Assembly (NCBI GenBank): GCA_950295325.1
Contig: OX485804.1
Location: 30,566,001-30,630,000, forward strand
From: Polytrichum commune
Lineage: Eukaryota; Streptophyta; Polytrichopsida; Polytrichales; Polytrichaceae
Length of the DNA stretch: 64,000 nt
Reading direction: 5' to 3'
Part shown: piece after piece, positions 56,241 to 64,000 of the stretch
How the letters are laid out: each line of letters begins with the position of its first letter
Numbering within the stretch: position 1 is the stretch's first letter
Made by a program: the position numbers and the translations under genes
The notes under the pieces: model-generated
Databases searched by the model: none
Told to the model about the DNA's origin: nothing
The model's input: the letters and a program-made list of their open reading frames with translations, nothing else

Positions 56241-57437
56241 GGATTTTAGAATTAACAGTTAGAATTGATAGGGAATTGGAGACAAATTAGTTTATTTAGC
56301 ATTTAGCTTCAAAAAAGGGAAGGTGAATCACTGAGAACTTCGGGCCTTCATCCGTGAAGGAAAAAAACTAATTAAGGTAGGGGTAGTCAAAAGAAAACTA
56401 ACTTGTGGTAGAAACTAGTTAAGTTAGAAAAATTGTTATCTAAGAAAGAAACTAGCTTAGCGGGAATAAATACTAGCTAGTAGAAAAAACTAGCTAAGAG
56501 GCTAAGTTAGTAGAGGCCAACTCAGCAAGACAAGTGGAGGTGTTCGGCGTAAGAGGTAAAATTAGCGTCAAGATTTTTTGAAAAAGAAGAAGAAGTAAGG
56601 GGCCCACTTAAATAGATCTCCTTGTTAGCTATCTAAAGGTGAATGACAAGCCCTTATCAGAGTAATAATAAATTAGTTTTGGATTTTTGAAACTGAAAGT
56701 TAAATAGGTGGAGGTGGAATGATTGGTTGAATGGACATTGTGCTTCTACGCCTCATAACTTTTGCAATTTTTATCCGATTGGAATGGATTTTAAGTCTCT
56801 CAAAATTGATGACATGTACTAGTAGATTAATTATATTGAAACTAAAATTTTAGTGTATAATAGTGATATTTTGACCATTGAACAACCTAAGTCTCACAAA
56901 TAAATTAGCTAAAAAAAATATGATAAGATAAATTCTTGAGAAGTGTAGCGAGAACTAGGAATGTCCATTAAAGGGTTGAGGGAAACGTTTGGAGCACATT
57001 TTGAAAATTTGGAGTAGGACAAGGAGGTAGCGGCTTGGCCTACATCAAACCCAAATCGAACAAGGAACACTCAAGTAAGCCAACTATTGCCTTTTGTTTA
57101 GGATTAGAAGGAGCGCGGCCAAGGTGTGCATTCTTAAACCCACTCACTTATCTCGTAAGGTTAAGTGGTTTAGCCATTTGATTGCCAAGGAGGATATTCA
57201 ATTCTGTTATTCTTGGGGCCCTTTGGTATGTTTCGGGGTAATAACTTTGATTATTAGAAAAAATTCATGTATGGTGAAGTTAGATTAATCACCGGTACGA
57301 CCATTCTACATGTTGTTGGTGGAAATGTGAGGTTGATGACCTACAAATCCACTATTGTGTTCTTGACCTCATAGATTGGGAGTTATGGTCCCAATCCATG
57401 AAGATTATGCAATTGATTGAATATACATATTGCATGT
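56240..57437. other. Left part of an insertion separating LINE pieces
   Basis: LINE-like coding stops near 56240. AT-rich sequence with many ACTAGCTAAG/ACTAGTTAAG phrases at 56390-56510 follows, up to solo LTR A. I could not identify it. Confidence 0.4.
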
Positions 57438-58143
57438 TACCATGTGAGCCCAAAAGGGTGCCCACATTTAGTCTTAGACCCTTGAAACGTTAGTTGATGC
57501 ACTTTAAAGTAGCATGTTACTTCACAAAAATATAAAAAGAGTGAAATGTTAGTCTTAGAAGTACCATGTTGTAAGAGGCTAGGATGTGAGTTGTTATTGT
57601 GTTTTTACCTTCGGAAGGATTTGAGTGAATGAGGATAGGTAAGGAGAACTTGGATTGAGTAGTTAGTGAGTAGGCTAGTACAAATGGATGGAGACAACCA
57701 AAGTGACTCAAGAGGCAAGTGCATTCGAATTGGGATGAATGGAGGATCACATGGAGCGCACAAGTGGACCACCTCATCATGGCCACTTAATGGGGAAGGC
57801 CCAAGGAAGAATGCAAGGTGGAGGATAAGCAAATTCTCAAAGCACCAATCAAATCACGAGTTAAGCATCGTGGTTTGAATTAAGTGGTGAGCGACGATTT
57901 GGGAAAGTAAGGGGAGAAAGTTATGGCGGCGGAAAGCGAAGGAGGCTAAGTTTGGGTTGAAGCATCCCAAGTTTGGTAAAGTGTGGTAGGTAGAAAGCCA
58001 AGGCTAGTTAAATGTTCGAATTAGGATCCTTGTTGATCATTTGAGGGAGGAAGGCTTAGAAGATAGGATTGGCGCCTACTAAGTAGGAGGAAATCTCAAG
58101 GGCTTATCGTGAGCCTTGAGGGTGCTCACCCCCTCAAGCTTAC

Positions 58144-58150
58144 TATATAA
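58144..58150 (+). promoter_or_regulatory. TATA box candidate of LTR copy A
   Basis: CTATATAATCCCTCATTC with a pyrimidine-rich stretch just downstream, which is common around plant transcription starts. The placement upstream of the palindrome and tandem array fits an LTR promoter (U3/R boundary). Confidence 0.5.
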
Positions 58151-58664
58151 TCCCTCATTCTTCCCTCACTCATCCTCTCTTTCCTTTGTGCTCCAAGGCA
58201 CCCCACGAGTTATAAGTGTGGGTGTGGGAAGCCATATTGGAGCACATGTGTGTGCTTAGTTTTTAGTTTGAGAGCCAAGGCTTGTTAGCCTTGAAGAGGG
58301 CTTGACCTCTTGGTAGAATTAGTGTTGACGTGAAGGATTTTAAAGTTAATTCATGATTCCAATTTGTGGTACTTAAAGTTCATGTTTTGAATACACGTGG
58401 TTGTAAGTTCCATGTTTAAGAGTTGAGCACTTGATGTTGTGATGAGTGCCAAAATATACTTGTGTGGATTAGTTAGTCTTAGTGAAGTTAGGAAATTCTC
58501 TCTCCCCCTCTCCTCTCTAGGATTTTAGGATTTTAGGATTAGAGAAGAATTGTGTGATTAGAAAGGGGTTGTTAGTAGAATTAGGGAAATTAGGTAGGAA
58601 GATTAGTTAAGGGCTTGAATAATTAGTGAGGTAGTTGGGGATTACAACTACAAAGTTGTGGGTT

Positions 58665-58905
58665 CATGAAGGAGCTGGGTTTATGAAGGAGCTGGGTTTG
58701 TTTAGTTAGAAAGTAAAGAGCTGGGTTTATGAAGGACCTGGGTTTGTTTAGTTAGAAGCTAAGGAGCTGGGTTCATGAAGGAGCTGGGTTTATGAAGGAG
58801 CTGGGTTTGTTTAGTTAGAAGCTAAGAAGCTGGGTTTATGAAGGAGCTGGGTTTATGAAGGAGCTAGGTTTATGTAATTAGAAAGTAAAGAGATGGGTTC
58901 ATGAA
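58665..58905. repeat. Tandem repeat inside LTR copy A
   Basis: Units of GAGCTGGGTTTATGAAG (17 bases), alternating with GTTTAGTTAGAAGCTAAG, about ten in all. Unlike the arrays in copies D and E. Confidence 0.93.
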
Positions 58906-59167
58906 GGAGCTTAGTAGATAGCCTACCTAATTAGCTCATAGACAAGTAGTTAGTTACATTATGTTAGTTAGTGTTATGTGTGGCTTTCACAAGTAAATGT
59001 ATTTGAGATTGACTATAGAGAATAGTGTTTTTTTTTAACACTTGCATCCTCTCTTTAAAAATAAACCACGTGCACAACTTAAGGAAGAATGTGGAGCACT
59101 CTCGCGATGGCAAGACAAAGGAAGCAAAGACCAAAGGTGCGAGGGAGAGATTGACATAAGTCACATA

Positions 59168-59183
59168 AGTATTTCTTAATACT
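59168..59183 (+). promoter_or_regulatory. Conserved LTR palindrome (copy A)
   Basis: AGTATTTCTTAATACT, stem of 6; same AGYRTT..AAYRCT form as the other copies. Confidence 0.68.
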
Positions 59184-59613
59184 TAAAGGCTTATGTACGG
59201 TATGGAGACACCAAGTGAGACCTCTTATAGTAGCGATACGGAATACACAAGTGATAGTTCAAGTGGTAGTATAGAGTCAACGGCACGGACTCCATTTAGG
59301 AGAGGGATATCCTTAAGGGCTTGTGTAGCTAAAGCAGCCGGATGGACGTTAGAAGCAAACAAAGACAAAATAGCACCCGAGCATAAGGAGGTTAAAATAA
59401 CATAGTTAACTTGTGCATTCTCCACATACGTATTGAAATCGTACATTGAGTTGTTAAAAGTGAAATTCCAGTTAAATCCAAGACCACTTGAAGGGTGAAC
59501 CTTGCACTATGGACTCATCCAAGTCCAAATCCAATACCGCGGAGGAATGTGAGCCCAAACCCACTACTCGGACTACGGACGCTTAAGGGTGGGGGGTTTG
59601 GCCTCACATACCA

Positions 59614-60285
59614 TGGTCCCATTAAGTTACGTTTTGTGGTCTATATAGTATAACACATTGAATGATAAAACCATCAAAGATATCGTAAACCCTTATTGGC
59701 AGATAAACCTGAATTAGGAATTTAACTCGGTAGGGTGATACTACCATTCAGACTGTTGAAGTCCAAAGGGTTTGAGCTGTTATTTGACCTTCAAGGGAAT
59801 TGCACGAGGACCTAAAAGCTTCCGAGTTAAGGGGTGTACTAACCATGTAAAAAATGGTGTCTAAAACATGAATGTAGTAAGATAAGATGTATAAACAAAA
59901 TTAACTAAATAAGAAAGAAGTTGTGTAAAGGGTGGGACTTAAGCTAAGTCCCCCCGCTTAGAAAATCTAAACACAACTAAATAAGGAAGTAGGAAGGGAT
60001 TGAACGGTCGATCATACCACCGCTATTCTGTTCATTGAGCTAGGGTGGTATAAATCACACCCGGTTGGTGTGTACCAAAGCCATCTCAATTCATGAGTGA
60101 TGATTGCATTGGTTTCAAGGTTGGTATGTTTGCGTTTAGACTAGGTCGGAGGTCTAGGTTAAAACTAGGTATGAAAATGATTAGTGGGGTTTAGAGCCAC
60201 AATAGTCAAAACTAAGGCCCAACCTCCGGAGGTGCTACAACGCAAATTCAATCCCCCTCCAAAAACTAAGCACTCACCTTATACA
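59614..60285. other. Right part of the insertion separating LINE pieces
   Basis: No domain recognised. LINE-like reading resumes near 60290. Confidence 0.4.
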
Positions 60286-60289
60286 CCTA

Positions 60290-60990
60290 CCATCTAGGTT
60301 TGGATTGAGCACCTGCAAGTGTAGGCCACCCTTACCGAAGGGTTTGTGTGACACTTTAAGGCTCCCTCGGAGGGGGTGGCCCAAAGTGCCTTAAGGGATG
60401 ACGAGTAGTATGAGTGAGTGAGTTGGAAGGTTGTAATTAGGAGGGTTGTGATTGGTGGGCGTACGCTTTGGTGTTGATTAACTGGTAGGATGTTTTTGGG
60501 CTTATTTCTTGGTAGTATGGTGATGTATCTATTGAGGAGCCATGCAATTTTAGTGGCTAAGTCTTGTAGGGAAGGCTGTGAGGTGACTAGTAGTGGGTTG
60601 GTTTGGTTTTCCACGTGGCATTCCCATAGCCATTTGAGTCATTCCAAGGGAATTGTAGCTAGGTATGTATGTTCGAGTGTGGTCAAATATCCTTGCTTCT
60701 TCTTGTTTTACTTGTATTGTCAGTTGCGAGGCTAGTATGTCTTTGTCCAAGTTGTGTTCTTGTGTAATGAGGGTGAGGTGTGGGGTTTTAATTGGAGGGC
60801 GGACAAAATGAGGGTCTCTGGTTTGTGGGATGTGAAATTTTTTGGGGTATTGATGGAGTTTGTTGTCGTTGGATTTGTCCATGAGGAAAGTGCTGGCTAG
60901 TGCTAGGTTACGTTTGTAGGTTAAGTTATCCGTGTTTAGGATGTGTTGTTCATGAGTCCATTTTTCTATGGGTCTGTCAAAGTGTGTGCC
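60290..60990 (-). pseudogene. Probable upstream piece of the LINE
   Basis: Minus strand from ~60990. One frame reads WTHEQHILNTDNLTYKRNLA and FLMDKSNDNKLHQYPKKF, then PQTRDPHFVRPPIKTPHLTL; a shifted frame ends HSYYSSSLKALWATPSEGAL. The Pro/His/Gln/Asn-rich style matches the LINE remnant at 55790-56218 and lies in the right order and orientation to belong to it. It contains no reverse transcriptase or endonuclease motif that I can point to, so assignment rests on style and context. Confidence 0.45.
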
Positions 60991-60999
60991 ATTGGCATA

Positions 61000-62440
61000 A
61001 AAAGTAAGAGGCAGGAAGCAAGAAACAACCAGTCAACCCAAAGTAAACATACTCAAGTTTGAAATGTCCACTTTCAATAATTCCATTCAAGAAAATCTAG
61101 CTAGCAGGTGCACTCTAAGAATTCAAAAGACACTTATCCTGGATTTAAAAATTGGAAGTTCAGCTCTTATCTTCCTCATTTGAACTTGCTAACTGAATTT
61201 TTTGCATTTTTGTAGAATCCTTATATCTGTTGAAATGCTGGAAGCTGTTATAGTCTCGTGTACCTTATTTTAATGCGCAATGCCCTCACCTAGATTGCTC
61301 GTTTTTCCTAGACTAGTGGCAACGGTATTTTTGTGAAACTTTGTGACGCGTATCGCGCTCCAAAATCGTAGGAGCATGCATGGCTTTCCTGTCTGAAAGC
61401 AATCCACAAAGTACAAATAGAGGGCGGAAAAGCATTCCCAACTGCATATCGCCAAATTTTTTTTTGAGTTCTAGTAACGCACGATTGTAATTCCAAGGAC
61501 TGCATTCGTCAACGTGGTGCATAGACCTGTTATACCGCTAACTTGGAAATCAAAGTCATCCCAATGCTTGTTTTGCGCTCTTCGTCACGTGGCACCTATG
61601 CTAAATCAAGAAGATGGAGAATTCTATCACGGCACTACAAGTACACAACATCCCAGGTAAATCAACCTAATGCCACTAGTTGAAACAACGTGGAGCTTAC
61701 TCAGATTCAAACTAGAAGTTTACATGCTCCTCATGTGTCTATGCTTCCTACCGGCAAGACAACCGGAAAGAGTGTAATCGTAAGTATGAAACTTAACTTA
61801 GTTTAGGTTCACAATTTCCTGCCAGCATTCTTTTTCCATGTTGCTAATTCTCCTTGTGCCCTACAGAATTATGTGCAGATCTGGCTGAGTTGATTTAATG
61901 ATGGCAAATGATTTGGCAAAACCCATAACTAGACTTTGGGAATTGTGCTATTCAGATAAATGTTGAAATAGTCCATGGCAGTGAGATGTCTGCTTTCCAC
62001 TTTCTGTGCAATAAATCTCTCATCGGGTTGAACTTCATGTCCTTCGAGACCATTGATGTGCGCCAATTTCGTTGGCGATCAATATCCTTTCTCATTCCGA
62101 TGAGTAAGTTAAGATCATATTTGATGGGCTGAACATTGGACTCGAATGTGGATTGTGTGCTGCGGCACTTTCTGCATGCTTGTTTATCTATGAATGTGCG
62201 AATTGTGAACTTAATTAAGTCTGCAGAATTGAACCGGTGACTTGAACTATCGAGAGCCCACACAGCTGATAGTGTATTACCTGGCTCCCCATATACAATT
62301 TAGGACCTCGCATTCATGCTGGTGCACATTGCACAATGCATCCATGTCTTTTTGTTTTGTTATTTTTTGGCTTGTGGGTTTTAAACAAGAAACTCACTCA
62401 CATGCACATGACATGCACCTCCAGCTTGTTGAGGCATTCC
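61000..62440. other. GC-richer, possibly gene-derived island
   Basis: CpG-containing and free of the repeat families seen elsewhere. On the plus strand GTAAGT at 61780 and TGCCCTACAG ending at 61866 could bound an 87-base intron of plant type; two reading frames stay open across that join. On the minus strand the frame at 62263-61952 is gene-like. Neither yields a recognised protein. Confidence 0.35.
61952..62263 (-). CDS. Hypothetical open frame or exon
   Basis: 103 residues from ATG at 62263, rich in Lys, Arg and Asp, containing KQACRKCRSTQSTFESN and LIGMRKDIDRQRNW. TTCTGCAG inside it (~62218-62225) could equally be a 3' splice site, making the downstream part a terminal exon. Codon-like composition and CpG content are unlike the surrounding repeats. 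I recognise no family. Confidence 0.22.
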   Translation of the reverse strand: MWALDSSSHRFNSADLIKFTIRTFIDKQACRKCRSTQSTFESNVQPIKYDLNLLIGMRKDIDRQRNWRTSMVSKDMKFNPMRDLLHRKWKADISLPWTISTFI

Positions 62441-62441
62441 A

Positions 62442-62663
62442 CCAGTGTCTGGGGAGAGTTTGGGCATAACCAATCAAAATCCTAGTGAACCAAGCCCAAC
62501 CGGTTCTATGTTGTTTTCTTTTGGTTTTTCCATATAAATTTGAAGTTTATTCCTCAGATTCTTCTTAAATGGTAGGTAATTTTCCTGAAGCCTTAAACTT
62601 CAACCACTTAGTTTTCAAGCTCAACTGGTTCATCTGTATGTAGCCGTCAGGTCTCCCCTTTCA
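62442..62663 (-). mobile_element. MULE-type MITE, copy G7, diverged
   Basis: CCAGTGTCTGGGGAGAGTTT at the left; TAGCCGTCAGGTCTCCCC at the right; body phrases CCCAACCGGTTC and CTCAACTGGTTCATCTG match the family. No clear 9-bp duplication. Confidence 0.72.
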
Positions 62664-62664
62664 T

Positions 62665-63760
62665 TACATTACATTACATTGTACTTGGCACGAGGACAAA
62701 TTCATGTGATTAACAGTTTCATGACATGACAATTTCATGGAAGGTCATAAAAAACCACAGCTTTAATTTGGTGAACACATGAATCTCGTACAAATTTCCA
62801 AAGTCAAGATTCCTGAAAATCTTGATGTGAATCTATACGGATATTCCCTTCACAAGTTATGCACTGGAATCCCAATAATTGACTTTGTTTTATTTCAGTC
62901 AATAAAGTACATCTTTTGTCCTTAGGTGAATTCTACACAACAACAAAATGATTGATTTTTATGTCAAAGTTCATGGGAACATGAGCCAAAGCTAGTATAT
63001 GTGTATGTCCAAAATTATAAGAGAAGTTGTACACAAAAAAAAATTGAATGTCTAATTTAGATTGGCAACGTTAGCTACTTAACAATTTACACATGAGAGT
63101 AGGTAACGTGAATCTGAAGTGTAGTAACCGATGGCACACAAGTGTTTGCTATGTCTTGGTCATGCAACAGGATGTTGAATTTTTTAATTTAATTTTGATT
63201 TCAGAATGAAACATGTGATGAATGAAATTGTTATGAATGTTTAGGACTCATGGTCACCTTTCATGAGAGGGAAGCTATCTTATGAGCGATGAGCAGTGAG
63301 CAGTAACGCATGAGCAATGAATAGTAACATATGATCAATGAATCCAAATTTAGTAGAGACACACGGGTTTAGGGTACACAACCATAATTTTGACAAATCA
63401 ATTGCATATTTTCAATTGTAAATTGCCAGTATTTTAAATGAAGCACACGTGAAAGGGCCCTATTGCCATGGATCATTTAAAGCACTTTCAATCCATTGTT
63501 GATTTTTATTATAATAATCCAAATTAATACATGTCATTTATTGGCATCCTTATACATGTAGTTACAACCAACACTTGCACAAATACTCACATTCCACAAC
63601 ACCAACAAGTTCAAGTAGGTGCATAACCTCATTATATGTATATGTAGGTGCCATAATTGTGAGCCACTCAAACCGCTCACGGGCTGAGTTAAGGCCCACA
63701 ATCTACAAAAGCAAGGAAATTAGATATAAGAAATAGTCAATATGTAGGTAGCTACTAGGT
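62665..63760. other. No gene recognised
   Basis: AT-rich. A small tandem of GAGCAATGA/GAGCAGTAAC phrases (~22-base period) at 63283-63350. Confidence 0.4.
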
Positions 63761-63769
63761 TTTGAGACA

Positions 63770-63960
63770 TCTGCTTGTGGATGCGAGTTGTGTGAGAGAC
63801 TGGTATTAGGTCTGGATCAACCCGGGTTCGAATCCGGTTGGTTACATTGACTGGTGCTATCCCAAATTGAGCTAGTGATAAAGCAGGAATAATCTACAGG
63901 CGGATACCAAGAAGATGTTACTACACGGATGTGCGTAGAATCTTCTTGATTATTTTTTAT
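63770..63960 (+). mobile_element. SINE-like sequence with pol III box B
   Basis: CCCGGGTTCGAATCCGGTTG at 63820-63839 is a near-ideal tRNA box B. A weak box A (GGATGCGAGTTGTGTGAG) lies ~40 bases upstream. The sequence does not fold as a tRNA, and it ends in a T-rich tail near 63950. A second box-A-like GAGCTAGTGATAAAGC follows at ~63870. Confidence 0.4.
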
Positions 63961-64000
63961 TTTTAGAAACTTGTTATTATTTATCTGTGTGAATCAATCA

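Larger units (their letters stand above)
57443..59608 (+). mobile_element. Solo LTR, copy A (2166 bp)
   Basis: Starts TGTGAGCCCAAAAGGG and ends GGTTTGGCCTCACA. It is flanked by the perfect 5-bp duplication TACCA (57438-57442 and 59609-59613). The longest copy. In the plus (sense) direction it has TATATAA at 58144-58150 followed by C/T-rich sequence, then a tandem array at 58665-58905, and the palindrome AGTATTTCTTAATACT at 59168-59183. AATAAA is not seen after the palindrome in this copy. Frames at 57517-57878 and 59193-59446 show no domain. Confidence 0.94.

Noticed and set aside
63815-63845. Functional tRNA gene
   Set aside because: Only the T-arm/box B is convincing; no cloverleaf or acceptor stem can be formed.

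Overview
The window looks like nuclear DNA of a land plant with a large, repeat-rich genome. It is AT-rich, full of short plant-type inverted-repeat elements, and holds short CCCTAAA (plant telomere-type) tracts. It also carries degenerate Ty1/copia and RNase H-bearing LINE coding sequence. I cannot name the species; nothing seen excludes a non-flowering plant. No intact protein-coding gene is supported. Almost every open frame is a chance frame, a tandem-repeat translation or a shadow of decayed transposon sequence.

The main structure is one family of LTR retrotransposon, present as five solo LTRs. They lie at 56-1296, 12295-13920, 46102-47061, 53054-54743 and 57443-59608. Each has TG(or TA)...CA(or TA)-type ends and a perfect 5-bp target duplication. 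A sixth, older LTR at 1-55 was split by the first copy. A seventh, partial LTR at 3339-~3780 is still joined to a primer binding site that fits tRNA-Gly(UCC). All six LTRs visible there carry a 16-base palindrome whose stem covaries (AGYRTT...AAYRCT). In five of the six an AATAAA lies 12-22 bases after it in the inferred sense direction. The middle of each LTR holds a different tandem repeat.

Layout. 1-3.8 kb: nested solo LTR, G-rich tract, then the 5' leader, primer site and LTR of a related element. 3.8-5.0 kb: dead copia gag-protease-integrase on the minus strand. 5.1-6.5 kb: degenerate tandem array. 7-12 kb: AT-rich sequence with MITE pieces and a CpG-retaining island. 12.3-13.9 kb: solo LTR. 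14-20 kb: mostly unrecognised sequence with repeat fragments. 20.8-22.1 kb: a MULE-type MITE containing a ~1.1 kb foldback element. 22.1-23.3 kb: GC-richer low-repeat island, then a CACTA-type MITE and a tRNA-derived SINE. 25.8-31.4 kb: several copies of the MULE-type MITE, a C/T-rich degenerate repeat, and a 5S rRNA-derived fragment split by one MITE. 31-46 kb: mostly anonymous repeats, telomere-like tracts, microsatellites and a second foldback copy. 46-61 kb: three solo LTRs, MITEs, and a minus-strand LINE cut apart by later insertions. 61-64 kb: a GC-richer, possibly gene-derived island and more MITE/SINE sequence.

The parts do not work together as a pathway. They record successive insertions (LINE, then MITE and LTR; MITE, then foldback; LTR into LTR) followed by LTR-LTR recombination and decay.
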